From Pirellulales bacterium (GTDB lineage Bacteria > Planctomycetota > Planctomycetia > Pirellulales > Thermoguttaceae), in assembly GCA_016936015.1 (NCBI GenBank), contig JAFGPV010000197.1, positions 1-42,838 of the forward strand: a stretch of 42,838 nucleotides of DNA, written 5' to 3'. The notes beneath the pieces are model-generated. The model did no database searches. It was not told the origin of the DNA and saw only the letters and a list, made by a program, of their open reading frames with translations. Below are positions 1-7,298 of the stretch, piece by piece (position 1 is the stretch's first letter; every line of letters begins with the position of its first letter). The position numbers and the translations under genes were made by a program.

Positions 1-423
1 GTCGGCGGCCTTGTTGCCGTCGCGGCGGATGTTGCGGACGGCCACCTTGGCCTCCTCGGCCAGCCCTTTGACCCGGGCGACCATCTTGCGGCGGACCTCG
101 GTCGACAGCGGCGGGACGTTCAGGCGGATGACCCGGCCGTCGCTCTGCGGGGTGAATCCCACGTCGCTGGCCAGGATCGCCTTTTCGATGTCCTTCAAGG
201 TGCCGGGATCGTAGGGGCGGATGACGATCTGGGTCGGCTCCGGGGCGCCGACGGAGGCCACCTGTTTCATGGGGACGGGCGAGCCGTAGACCTCGACCCG
301 CAGCGAATCGACCAGTCCCGGATTGGCCCGGCCGGTGCGGATGCCCGACAGGTCGGCCTTTAGTTTGCGGATCGCCTTTTCCATCCGCTCTTCCACGTCG
401 AGGAGGATCTCGTCGCCGGACAT
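1..423 (-). CDS. frr: Ribosome recycling factor, 3' part outside window
   Basis: RRF splits post-termination ribosomes together with EF-G so that subunits can be reused. The reverse-strand frame opens with ATG at 423 and stays open to the window edge, giving 141 residues of a protein that is normally about 185 long. It begins MSGDEILLDVEERMEKAIRK and carries the family segments LSGIRTGRANPGLVDSLRVE (near residue 26), the IRPYDPGTLKDIEKAI stretch and the LNVPPLSTEVRRKMVARVKG block of the long helical domain. It is the last gene of rpsB-tsf-pyrH-frr, the usual bacterial order. No Shine-Dalgarno is visible: a degenerate GGGATTA-type repeat array abuts the start codon, so translation may depend on upstream genes or on a leaderless-like mode. 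Identity is certain; only the C-terminus is missing. Confidence 0.96.
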   Translation of the reverse strand, partial: MSGDEILLDVEERMEKAIRKLKADLSGIRTGRANPGLVDSLRVEVYGSPVPMKQVASVGAPEPTQIVIRPYDPGTLKDIEKAILASDVGFTPQSDGRVIRLNVPPLSTEVRRKMVARVKGLAEEAKVAVRNIRRDGNKAAD

Positions 424-455
424 GATTAGGATTCAGGGGATTAGGGTTGAGGATT
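424..455. repeat. Degenerate GGGATTA-type heptamer array
   Basis: The stretch between frr and pyrH reads as imperfect copies of GATTAGG/GGGATTA with a 7-base rhythm. The same motif recurs in better form at 30239-30305. It sits exactly where the frr ribosome-binding site would be expected. Confidence 0.55.
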
Positions 456-461
456 CTATTG

Positions 462-482
462 GAAGCGGCAGGATGCCGCTTC
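462..482. repeat. Dispersed GC-rich palindrome, GAAGCGGC-N5-GCCGCTTC
   Basis: This is a perfect 8-bp stem with a 5-base loop between pyrH and frr. Near-identical copies lie at 11816-11836 (inside the Hsp70-B reading frame) and, inverted, at about 18934-18950. A degenerate copy lies near 34656-34670. Similarity extends a few bases beyond the stem in the first two copies, so it is a dispersed element rather than a chance hairpin. Confidence 0.8.
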
Positions 483-488
483 GACTTT

Positions 489-1244
489 TCATTGTCCGTT
501 TTTCTTTCCGTGGATTAACGTGCCCACGCGCTGGCCGAGGACGGCGTTTTCGATGTTGCCCGCCTTGCGGAAATTAAAGACCAGGATCGGCAGGTCGTAT
601 TCCATGCACTTGGTGATTGCTTCGTGATCCATAACGCGGAGGTTCTGCCTTTGGACTTCTTCGTAGGTCAGTTCGCCGTAGAGGACGGCGTGGGGATTTT
701 TCTCGGGATCGTCGCTGAAGACGCCGTCCACGCGGGTGGCCTTCAGCAGGATCGAGGCGTCGAGTTCCAAGGCCCGTTGGGCGGCGGCGGTGTCGGTGGT
801 GACGAAGGGGCTGCCGGTGCCGCCGGCGAGGATCACGATCCGGCCCTTTTCCAGGTGCCGGCGGGCGCGGCGGCGGATGTACGGTTCCGCCACGCCGTCC
901 ATGCGGATGGCGGTCATCAGCCGGGTGTCGCAGCCGAGCGATTCGAGGGCGTCTTGCAGGGCCAGCCCGTTCATCACGGTGGCCAGCATGCCCATGTAGT
1001 GGGCGGTGGCCTCGTGGATGCACGAGGCGCCGGAGGTGAACTGCGCCCCCCGGAGGATGTTTCCCCCGCCCATCACGATGGCGATTTGCGGGCCGTGCTG
1101 CGCGGCGCGGAAGGTCTGCTGGGCGAGGTGCAGGACGGCGTCCATGGCGATCCCCCGTTCGCCGGGATGGATGAATCCTTCCCCGGAGATCTTCAACAGA
1201 ACGCGGCGGCGGTTCGTATCGCCGGAAGGCGCGGCGTCGGCCAT
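489..1244 (-). CDS. pyrH: UMP kinase (uridylate kinase)
   Basis: PyrH phosphorylates UMP to UDP with ATP in cytoplasmic pyrimidine nucleotide synthesis. The 251-residue product is of normal length. It shows the amino-acid-kinase pattern: [12 protein letters not shown] near residue 14, MGGGNILRG near residue 58, [17 protein letters not shown] in the middle, and the [13 protein letters not shown] nucleotide-binding segment. It ends in the usual region with [11 protein letters not shown]. The start at 1244 is well supported, since AAGGAG lies 7 bases upstream inside the last codons of tsf. The gap to the tsf stop is only 4 bases, which implies translational coupling. The first dozen residues are a short non-conserved extension. 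Confidence 0.97.
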   Translation of the reverse strand: MADAAPSGDTNRRRVLLKISGEGFIHPGERGIAMDAVLHLAQQTFRAAQHGPQIAIVMGGGNILRGAQFTSGASCIHEATAHYMGMLATVMNGLALQDALESLGCDTRLMTAIRMDGVAEPYIRRRARRHLEKGRIVILAGGTGSPFVTTDTAAAQRALELDASILLKATRVDGVFSDDPEKNPHAVLYGELTYEEVQRQNLRVMDHEAITKCMEYDLPILVFNFRKAGNIENAVLGQRVGTLIHGKKNGQ

Positions 1245-1248
1245 GAGG

Positions 1249-2088
1249 TTACTCCTTGGGTAATTCCCAGTGGACGAAGCGGAGGATCTTCATGCCGGCT
1301 TCCTGAGCCACTTGGGCCACGCTCTTTTTGCCGAATTTCATTTCGTTGGCGATCGGCTGTTCGAGCAGGCAGCGTTGGGCGTAGAAATCGTGGAGCCGGC
1401 CTTGGACCATTTTCTCGATGATTTTTTCCGGTTTTCCTTCCTGGCGGGCGGCGGCGGCGAGGATTTCTTTCTCCTTGTTAACTTCCGCCGGATCGAGGTC
1501 TTCCTTCGCGACCACCGTCGGCCGGAGGGCGGCGATGTGCATGCAGATGTCCTTGGCCGACTCGGCCGGCTCGCCCTCGACGTGCAGCAGCACGCCCACC
1601 GCGCCGTTGTGGTGCGAGTAGCCGCCGCACGCGCCGTCGATCCGCAGGATCCGCTCGAGCTTGAACGCTTCGCGGATCCGGTTGAATAAGTCGTCGTATT
1701 GTTGCTGGAGCGTAATTCCCGGCTTGTCGGGCGACGGCTGGGCCAGGAGTTGCTCGGGCGAGTCGGCGCCGGGACCGGAGGCCAGTTGCCGCGCCAGGGC
1801 GTCGGCCAGGGCGACGAATTCCTCGTTGGCCGCCACTGGGGCGCTCTCGCAGCGAAGATCGACCATCGCGCCGATATTCTTGGCCGCGTCGTAGTACACG
1901 CTGATATGGCCCGCAGTGGTGGACCGGCCGGAGCGCTTCTCGGCGACTTTGGCGCCGGCCTTGCGGAGATGTTCGATCGCCTTCTCTGCGTCGCCGCCGG
2001 ACGCTTCCAAGGCGCGCTTGCAGTCCATCATCGGCAAGCCGGTCTTTTCGCGGAGGGCCTTCACGGCGGCCACGTTAATCTCTGGCAT
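1249..2088 (-). CDS. tsf: Elongation factor Ts with altered TDFVA motif
   Basis: EF-Ts is the nucleotide exchange factor that regenerates EF-Tu-GTP. The 279-residue product has the N-terminal UBA-like domain ([20 protein letters not shown], residues 9-28, then [15 protein letters not shown]) and a full core and C-terminal domain. The signature segment that is usually CETDFVAxN, which touches the EF-Tu nucleotide site, reads [12 protein letters not shown] at residues 80-91. The Asp-Phe pair known to be important in E. coli is therefore replaced. The rest of the fold appears intact, so I read this as a lineage variant rather than a dead gene. ATG at 2088 is preceded by GGGAG at 7-base spacing. 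It sits between rpsB and pyrH as usual. Confidence 0.95.
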   Translation of the reverse strand: MPEINVAAVKALREKTGLPMMDCKRALEASGGDAEKAIEHLRKAGAKVAEKRSGRSTTAGHISVYYDAAKNIGAMVDLRCESAPVAANEEFVALADALARQLASGPGADSPEQLLAQPSPDKPGITLQQQYDDLFNRIREAFKLERILRIDGACGGYSHHNGAVGVLLHVEGEPAESAKDICMHIAALRPTVVAKEDLDPAEVNKEKEILAAAARQEGKPEKIIEKMVQGRLHDFYAQRCLLEQPIANEMKFGKKSVAQVAQEAGMKILRFVHWELPKE

Positions 2089-2110
2089 GTTTGGACTCCC
2101 AAGTAAGTTA

Positions 2111-2231
2111 AAGGATGAGGGATGAAGGATGAGGGATGAAGGAAAAACATTTCACTCGTTCCGAAACTGGAGTTTCAGAACGAGTGAAGTGTGGTCATGA
2201 ATTCATCCCTCATCCTTCATCCCTCATCCTT
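2111..2231. repeat. Composite inverted repeat: heptamers, palindrome, inverted heptamers
   Basis: Tandem GGATGAR units run from 2113 to 2143. A 38-bp near-perfect palindrome follows at 2151-2188 (TTCACTCGTTC...GAACGAGTGAA). The reverse-complement heptamers (CATCCCT/CATCCTT) run from about 2202 to 2230. The whole block can fold back on itself and fills most of the tsf-rpsB gap. Related blocks lie at 7721-7847 and 41745-41911. Confidence 0.85.
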
Positions 2232-2252
2232 TTTCGATGGTTAGATTTTCCG

Positions 2253-2984
2253 TTACGAAACAACGGCGGCGGGTTCCGGCGGATCGGCCTTCAGGGCGCC
2301 GGAGGCGCCCTTGCCGGCCAGCACGGCGTCGGCCAGCAGTTGGACGAGCAACTCGATCGAGCGGATGCTGTCGTCGTTGCCGGGGATCGGCAGGTCGATT
2401 TCGTCGGGATTGCAGTCCGTGTCGATCAGGGCCACGGTGGTCAGCCCCAGTTTGCGGGCCTCGCGGACGGCGTTCTTTTCCTTCCGCGGGTCGATAATCA
2501 CCAGGCACTCGGGCAGCCGGTTCAGCGTGCGGATGCCGTTGAGATTCCGGTACATTTTGCGATACTCGCGGCTTAAGGCCGACTGCATTTTTTTCGAGTA
2601 GGTGGCCAATTCCTCGCCGTGGAGAATTTTTTCCAGCTCTTCCAGGCGGCCCAAGCGGCTGCGAATGGTGCGGAAGTTCGTCAACGTGCCGCCCAGCCAG
2701 CGGTCGCTGACGTAAGGCATCCCGCACCGCTGGGATTGCTGTTCGACGGTGTCGGAGGCCTGCCGCTTGGTCCCGACGAAGAGGATCAATCCGCCGCCCG
2801 CCGCCACGCGCTGCAAATACTTCCGCGCCCGCAACAATCCGCGGATCGTTTCGCGGACGTCGATAATGTGGATTAGATTCCGCCGGGCATAGATGTAGGG
2901 CCGCATCTTCGGATTCCAGCGGCTGGCCCGATGCCCGAAATGCACGCCCGCTTCGATCAGCTCGCTAACTAAAACAATAGCCAA
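2253..2984 (-). CDS. rpsB: 30S ribosomal protein S2
   Basis: S2 is a structural protein of the small ribosomal subunit, needed for S1 binding. The product has [20 protein letters not shown] near its N-terminus, [20 protein letters not shown], the [20 protein letters not shown] segment and [16 protein letters not shown], all diagnostic. I chose the TTG at 2984 (243 residues): GAGAGGAG lies 7 bases upstream of it and the reading then begins [13 protein letters not shown]. An in-frame GTG at 3008 would add eight residues, but the ribosome-binding site would then lie inside the coding sequence. First gene of the minus-strand translation cluster. Confidence 0.96.
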   Translation of the reverse strand: MAIVLVSELIEAGVHFGHRASRWNPKMRPYIYARRNLIHIIDVRETIRGLLRARKYLQRVAAGGGLILFVGTKRQASDTVEQQSQRCGMPYVSDRWLGGTLTNFRTIRSRLGRLEELEKILHGEELATYSKKMQSALSREYRKMYRNLNGIRTLNRLPECLVIIDPRKEKNAVREARKLGLTTVALIDTDCNPDEIDLPIPGNDDSIRSIELLVQLLADAVLAGKGASGALKADPPEPAAVVS

Positions 2985-3017
2985 CGTTGAACTCCTCTCA
3001 AGGCACACCGGCGATGT

Positions 3018-3032
3018 CCCCGCGTTGCGGGG
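3018..3032 (-). promoter_or_regulatory. Hairpin in rpsB leader
   Basis: CCCCGC-GTT-GCGGGG forms a perfect 6-bp stem 34 bases upstream of the rpsB TTG start. S2 is known to repress its own operon through leader RNA in some bacteria. Whether this hairpin plays that role is inference. Confidence 0.4.
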
Positions 3033-3299
3033 CGTCCGGCGTTAAATAAAACATTCCGGTCAGGTTCGTTTGGTATTACTGCTCTGGACCGATCAAAGCA
3101 ATAAACCCTCCAAAATAACAGTTTCATTTAACGGCGTCAATGGATGAAGGACAGCCCTCCCCCTAACAGGCGGGCCAGAGGCCGGCTGCCACTGACAGAA
3201 TTCCTCTTTACGCCTCTCCCTGCAATCAGGTATTCTCCGATGGCTGATTATACAAAATCGTGTGATTCTCCCTATATTTTCCATCTCCTTGACTGTCTT

Positions 3300-4073
3300 A
3301 TGAACCGATTTTTCTTCCGTTGGCTGCCGGCGGGGACTTTCGTGATGATTGTGCTGGCTTTTTCGTCGGCGGCCGAAGAGTTCCGCGTGGAAAATCGGGT
3401 TTTCTTGGCGGGTGAAAAAAAACCGGTCAGCGTCAGTTTGACGCTCTTTCACCAGGCGGTCGTTTACGATTTCCTGCAAAATCCCGCGGAGACGACGGTC
3501 TACGATCCCGCCGCCGGCCGGTTTCGTCTGTTGCAGAAGAACCGGCGTCTGCGGACGGAAATCACCACGAAAGAGATCGCGTCTTTTGTGGAGCAAATGC
3601 GGCAACGCGCGGCGAAACACTCGGACCCGGCCGTCCGCTTCTATGCCGACCCGCAGTTTGAGAAAAGCTTTGATCGGCAGCGCGGCCAGTGGGAGCTTTC
3701 CAGCCCGGAAATGACCTATCGCATCCTTGTTAAAAACGCGGATAGCCCCGCCCAAGCTACTGCCTACCGGGAGTTTGCCGACGCCTCCGCTCGGCTGAAT
3801 TACCTGCTCGATCCCCGGGCACGGCCGCCGTTTGCCCGGCTGATCGTCAACCAGACGCTAGGCTCCCGCCAGTTGCTCCCCCACGAGGTGACCTTGACGA
3901 TTACCACGCGGAAAGGCAACGACCCGCAACCAACCACGTTTCGCAGCGAACATCGCTTTTCCGGCACTCTGACCGACTCGGATCGGAAACGGATTGCTCA
4001 GGCCCAAGAGGAGCTGACGCAGTTTCGGGCGGTTGGTTTCGCGGAGTACCGGAAAGCGAATTCGGGGAAGTAA
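3300..4073 (+). CDS. Secreted hypothetical protein
   Basis: I do not recognise a named family; the sequence resembles conserved planctomycete proteins of unknown role. The chosen ATG gives 257 residues beginning MNRFFFRWLPAGTFVMIVLA, a typical signal peptide with positive residues, a hydrophobic core and a cleavage region around SSAAEE. An upstream in-frame start at 3144 would bury this signal, so I reject it. The mature part has a beta-rich N-terminal segment (VENRVFLAGEKKPVSVSLTL), charged helical stretches (TKEIASFVEQMRQRAAKH) and no cysteine pairs or obvious catalytic motif. It probably acts in the periplasm or on the cell surface. It is transcribed away from the rpsB cluster and ends before a pair of hairpins. 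Confidence 0.75.
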   Translation: MNRFFFRWLPAGTFVMIVLAFSSAAEEFRVENRVFLAGEKKPVSVSLTLFHQAVVYDFLQNPAETTVYDPAAGRFRLLQKNRRLRTEITTKEIASFVEQMRQRAAKHSDPAVRFYADPQFEKSFDRQRGQWELSSPEMTYRILVKNADSPAQATAYREFADASARLNYLLDPRARPPFARLIVNQTLGSRQLLPHEVTLTITTRKGNDPQPTTFRSEHRFSGTLTDSDRKRIAQAQEELTQFRAVGFAEYRKANSGK

Positions 4074-4107
4074 GGTCATTCTCGAAGGCTGACGGCTGCC
4101 AGCCGTT

Positions 4108-4148
4108 GGGGAGTGTTGACGCTCCCCTCGGCGGCGGTTCGTCGCCGA
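4108..4148 (+). terminator. Tandem hairpins after the secreted protein gene
   Basis: GGGGAGTGT-TG-ACGCTCCCC (4108-4127, with wobble pairs) is followed by a second hairpin CGGCG...CGCCG to about 4148. There is no clear T-run, so factor-independent termination is uncertain. Both hairpins may instead belong to the dispersed palindromes seen elsewhere in the window. Confidence 0.35.
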
Positions 4149-4205
4149 CTGCACGTCTTTTCCAAGGACCTGTCGCACGTTTGGGCGTCCCCCCCCTTCC
4201 AGAGT

Positions 4206-4234
4206 TTGTATTCGCTCCGAAACCTGAATACAAT
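4206..4234 (+). promoter_or_regulatory. Sigma70-like promoter for the DUF6807 gene
   Basis: TTGTAT at 4206-4211 and TACAAT at 4229-4234 are separated by 17 bases, 36 bases before the start codon. The -10 matches consensus at five of six positions; the -35 only at TTG. Confidence 0.45.
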
Positions 4235-4269
4235 GGAAAGTTCAGATGCTTCTTTGAGGAGGTTTTTTT

Positions 4270-5211
4270 ATGAGCATGGCACCGTGGAATTCCCTGACGT
4301 TCTTCTTAGGCGCATGGTTTTTTTTCGTGATGCCGCTTTCCGCCGAAGTCACCGTGGAGCGCCTTCCCAGAAAAGCCGTAGTAAAAATTGACGGCCGGCT
4401 TTTCACGGAATACTTGATCCAATCGGGCGGCAAACCGATTCTCTGGCCGATCCTGGGGCCTACCGACAAACCCATGACTCGGGCTTATCCCATGAAAAGG
4501 ATTCCCGAAGAGAAACACTCCGATCATCCCCATCAACGCTCGATGTGGTTTTCCCATGGGGATGTCAACGGCATCGACTTTTGGGCCCCGAGAAAAAGTG
4601 GGGCCCTCATCCGGCATCGTGAATTCGTAAAAACGGAAAGCGGTCCCGTCGGCCTCCTGGTGACGCGGAATGACTGGATCGGGCCTGACGGCCGGAAACA
4701 GTGCGAAGACCAACGGACATTGCAGTTCGGAAACGACGTCAATTGCCGTTGGATTGACTTTGCGATAACCCTCAAGTCCCCCGGCAGGCCGGTGACCTTC
4801 GGCGACACGAAGGAAGGCACCTTTGGCATTCGGGTGGCCGAGCCGATGGCTGTGGATTCCAGAAAGGGGGGGCGGTTTGTCAATAGCGCGGGACAGACCA
4901 ACGAAGCCGCATGGGGTAAGCCTGCACCCTGGGTCGATTACCAGGGACCCGTCGACGGCGAGATCCTGGGAATTGCCGTTCTCAATCACCCCTCCAGCTT
5001 TCGTTTTCCAACCCCTTGGCACGTTAGGACCTACGGTCTTTTTGCTGCAAATCCCTTTGGGAAAAAAGAGTTTACCGGAGATAAAACGAAAGATGGTACG
5101 TACACCTTGGCCCCCGGCAAATCGGTTTCTTTTCGATATCGAGTCATTTTTCACCGTGGGGATGAGAGGCAGGGGCGGATAGCTGAACGGTTTGAAAAAT
5201 ATTCCAAATAA
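4270..5211 (+). CDS. Secreted DUF6807 family protein
   Basis: Members of this family (formerly annotated PmoA-like) are common secreted proteins of Planctomycetota and Bacteroidota; their activity is not established. The 313-residue product starts with a signal peptide (hydrophobic to about residue 24, cleavage near PLSAEV). It carries the family signature DHPHQRSMWFSHGDVNGIDF near residues 83-102, and later RVAEPMAVDSRKGGRFVNS and WVDYQGPVDGEILGIAVLNH. The histidines and aspartates in these blocks look like a conserved polar active-site patch in a beta-sandwich. The start is firm: GAGGAGG lies 7 bases upstream of ATG at 4270. Such genes usually accompany carbohydrate catabolism, but neighbours here do not confirm this. 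Downstream DNA changes to low GC. Confidence 0.9.
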   Translation: MSMAPWNSLTFFLGAWFFFVMPLSAEVTVERLPRKAVVKIDGRLFTEYLIQSGGKPILWPILGPTDKPMTRAYPMKRIPEEKHSDHPHQRSMWFSHGDVNGIDFWAPRKSGALIRHREFVKTESGPVGLLVTRNDWIGPDGRKQCEDQRTLQFGNDVNCRWIDFAITLKSPGRPVTFGDTKEGTFGIRVAEPMAVDSRKGGRFVNSAGQTNEAAWGKPAPWVDYQGPVDGEILGIAVLNHPSSFRFPTPWHVRTYGLFAANPFGKKEFTGDKTKDGTYTLAPGKSVSFRYRVIFHRGDERQGRIAERFEKYSK

Positions 5212-5220
5212 ACAATCTGG

Positions 5221-5526
5221 TTAAAATACATTGTTGTAAATGATTGTGCAGGCAGCGGTAAATTTTAATAAAAATTGTTTTTCCTTTGGATTCTTCTTCC
5301 TACAAGTAACGTATCTTTCTGGAACTTGGAAACTTAGGGAATCCATTTGATGGAAAATCGATTGTTCAGTCCAGTTCAACTCGAAAATTTCCAGAGCAAA
5401 TTTCTCGTTTTCTTTTGCCGATAGTTTCCAATGTAAGCAATCTATATATTTCTCTGATATTGCCCAAGACTTCCATTCTATTAAGTCTTCGCTTTTATAT
5501 AGGAGATACCATTCAGATATGACAAC
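5221..5526 (-). pseudogene. Low-GC open frame without start, likely gene relic
   Basis: On the reverse strand an open frame of about 100 codons runs from a TGA at 5529-5527 to a TAA at 5223-5221. It has no ATG, GTG or TTG in its first half. Its translation looks protein-like (EWYLLYKSEDLIEWKSWAIS, then CLHWKLSAKENEKFALEIFE). It is rich in Trp, Glu and Lys, and uses AT-rich codons unlike the neighbours. The 5' end is cut where the conserved 98-residue gene begins on the other strand. I infer the 3' part of a foreign gene truncated by rearrangement; family unknown. Codon-by-codon reading confirmed that the frame is open, but chance openness in AT-rich DNA cannot be excluded. Confidence 0.4.
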
Positions 5527-5815
5527 TCATATTGTCCAGATTTGCAACATGGCCGAACTTCGCGAATTTGTTCACGTTACCATCTGCGATCATTTTCAGC
5601 TCCAATTTGGGGCGTTTCCCATGACCGAAAAGATCCTCTTGCGAGGCGGGAATCCCTGCGGGATGTATTTTTGCGTTCATGGTCCGCGTGCCATTCGTTT
5701 TACGGCCATTTGGGAAACCGACCGGAATCAGGTCCTGTTCTACGGGCCGGAGGGAGAACGGATTTTTAAGACCCAATTAGTCGAAGCCCCGGAACTTGAA
5801 TTCGCCGCCGCGTAA
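5519..5815 (+). CDS. Conserved small planctomycete protein, function unknown
   Basis: A 98-residue protein starting MTTHIVQICNMAELREFVHV, with no signal peptide, membrane segment or metal motif. It has alternating beta-like segments (KILLRGGNPCGMYFCVHGPR, IRFTAIWETDRNQVLFYG) and ends in ELEFAAA. From memory, close relatives occur in other planctomycetes, but I cannot name a domain. GC content and codon use match the chromosome, in contrast to the AT-rich DNA just upstream. AGGAG lies about 14 bases before the ATG, which is rather far. It precedes csrA by 135 bases; a functional link is not shown. Confidence 0.7.
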   Translation: MTTHIVQICNMAELREFVHVTICDHFQLQFGAFPMTEKILLRGGNPCGMYFCVHGPRAIRFTAIWETDRNQVLFYGPEGERIFKTQLVEAPELEFAAA

Positions 5816-5893
5816 TCCTTCACCGGTTTGGGGGGCTTTGGGAGCCGGCGGGAAACATTGCGGAGTGTAACGGAGGAATTCCCAATCATCCCC

Positions 5894-5920
5894 TTGACGC
5901 CAACGCCGGATTAGTATACA
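5894..5920 (+). promoter_or_regulatory. Possible promoter for csrA
   Basis: TTGACG at 5894-5899 is a good -35. The best -10 candidate is TATACA at 5915-5920 with 15-base spacing, shorter than ideal. It lies 31 bases before the csrA start. Confidence 0.4.
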
Positions 5921-5950
5921 TATTTTCATTATCCACCGAGCGGAGGTTCT

Positions 5951-6136
5951 ATGTTGGTCTTATCCCGACGTGAGAGCGAGCGGATTAAGCTGGGCGAATC
6001 GATCGTCTTGACGGTGATTCGAGTGGCCGGGGATCGCGTCCGGCTGGGAATTGAAGCCCCGCCCGACGTTTTAGTGCTTCGCGAGGAGTTGCAGCCGCGG
6101 GCCAATACGCCCCCTGTGTCAGTCGTTTCTCCCTGA
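5951..6136 (+). CDS. csrA: Carbon storage regulator CsrA
   Basis: CsrA is a small dimeric RNA-binding protein that represses translation by covering GGA motifs near ribosome-binding sites. The 61-residue product starts MLVLSRRESERIKLGESIVL and continues with GDRVRLGIEAPPDVLVLREE. Leu4, Arg6/7 and the REE segment (Arg44-equivalent, key for RNA contact) are kept; the usual His before this Arg is Leu. The length is typical. GGAGG lies 4 bases before ATG, a strong but close site. It has its own promoter-like sequence and no operon partner. Many GGA-containing heptamer repeats in this genome lie at gene ends; any CsrA contact with them is speculation. Confidence 0.95.
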   Translation: MLVLSRRESERIKLGESIVLTVIRVAGDRVRLGIEAPPDVLVLREELQPRANTPPVSVVSP

Positions 6137-6375
6137 CTCGGCGTCGTCCGGCAAGCCGGGAAGAAGATTCGAGCAAAAGTAAAAATGCGCAGAAGCGCCG
6201 ACGGTTTGCTTTCGGCGCATATTCCAAGATTGGTTGGATTCCACTCTTGTAGCGGGAGGGGAGAGGTCGAGCAATTGGCAACCCGGTCAAAAATCTCCCG
6301 CTTCCAACTCTTAGCCGTCTCCTTACGGCGGTCAGCGGACGAGCACGGCAGAGGCTCGCCAAGGCATATAATTTC

Positions 6376-6591
6376 CTAGTTCCGCGGTCGAATTGCACCG
6401 GTCAGACCGCTGTAGTCCGAGCGGTCTTCTGGATGCCAGAGAGGCTCCCCGCGCATCACTCGCTGGGCGAGGATGTCGAGCTTGGCCTTGGATCCTGCTG
6501 GGGCGTCAGTGCCGTTAAAATCCGACGACGTCACCGGAGTGAAGTCCTCATCGTGACCGCACTCAAGAATCGCTTGAAACACGTTCCGCAT
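6376..6591 (-). CDS. Small conserved protein, function unknown
   Basis: A 71-residue product whose second half (APAGSKAKLDILAQRVMRGE, then LWHPEDRSDYSGL) resembles a segment I know from many short planctomycete proteins: a Gly/Ser-Lys-hydrophobic helix followed by a PLWHP-type motif. The role is unknown. The start at 6591 is supported by GGGAG at 9-base spacing. There is no signal peptide or membrane segment. CGH near the N-terminus is a lone Cys-His. It is convergent with csrA across a 239-base gap. Confidence 0.6.
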   Translation of the reverse strand: MRNVFQAILECGHDEDFTPVTSSDFNGTDAPAGSKAKLDILAQRVMRGEPLWHPEDRSDYSGLTGAIRPRN

Positions 6592-6834
6592 TCAATACAA
6601 CTCCCATGAAAAACCAAATGTAAACGCCCGACCCAGAGGCTGCCCGCTCAAATTCGCATAGGTCGTTTGGGGCACACCTTTCACAAAACGCCAAGGTGCC
6701 GTTCAATGGAGGAAGGAGATCCTTCCGATGGTGGGATGGCGTAATATTCAAATAATTTATTATCCCAGAAAGTTATAAAAAGTCAATTAAATTGTTACGA
6801 AAATATTACCATCTTAATCATTATCAGTTAGTGG

Positions 6835-6851
6835 TGTGACGATTTGTCACA
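6835..6851. promoter_or_regulatory. Perfect dyad TGTGAC-N5-GTCACA
   Basis: A 17-base perfect dyad in AT-rich DNA, similar to CRP/FNR-type operators except that the central spacing is one base longer than the classical TGTGA-N6-TCACA. No promoter or gene is placed to be clearly controlled by it. Confidence 0.35.
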
Positions 6852-7147
6852 GTTGGAAACAATGGGCAAATTGCAGGACATAAGGCAACAATTGCGACAA
6901 AGTAAACTCAATGTATATTCGCAGGAATAATATTTCCTTGTTTTTCGAAGTCGATACAGCAAATAAACCATCAGCGTGTTTTTTTGTTTACGTGACTGTG
7001 AGAATATTGTTCGCTAAATCGTGCTATTTTTTTGACCGATGTGGACATTTCCAGGTTCGCCCGGCGAAGCATGAGAATTTCCTCCCCTGGTAAAGTGAGA
7101 GGTTATTTCTTTGTAGAGTCGTCCTGCCCTTGGGGCATGGCAGTCGC

Positions 7148-7198
7148 ATCCCTCGTATGGATGTCGATGTTGATATTCATCAGTAAATAACGAGGGAT
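7148..7198. repeat. Inverted repeat with 9-bp arms
   Basis: ATCCCTCGT at 7148-7156 and its exact reverse complement at 7190-7198 enclose 33 bases that include a smaller GATG...CATC pairing. It lies about 100 bases upstream of yjbQ. It could be a structured leader or an unrelated repeat. Confidence 0.4.
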
Positions 7199-7298
7199 AC
7201 TCCCTCTTGTACCCCGAAGTGGGGAAAAGTAAGCAGATCTTACCAAATCAGATACTCCAAGAGACGGGGTATTCCTCTCGGGGGGAAGGAGACCTGAC

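Larger units (their letters stand above)
6592..7298. other. AT-rich gene-free region
   Basis: About 700 bases, strongly AT-rich from roughly 6720 to 7080. No coding frame here looks like protein; the 60-residue plus-strand frame at 6911 has neither a ribosome-binding site nor a plausible composition. The visible structure is the dyad at 6835-6851 and a 9-bp inverted repeat at 7148-7156/7190-7198. Confidence 0.6.

Noticed and set aside
6911-7093. 60-residue plus-strand frame in the AT-rich gap
   Set aside because: No ribosome-binding site and a Phe/Cys/Tyr-heavy composition expected of random AT-rich DNA.
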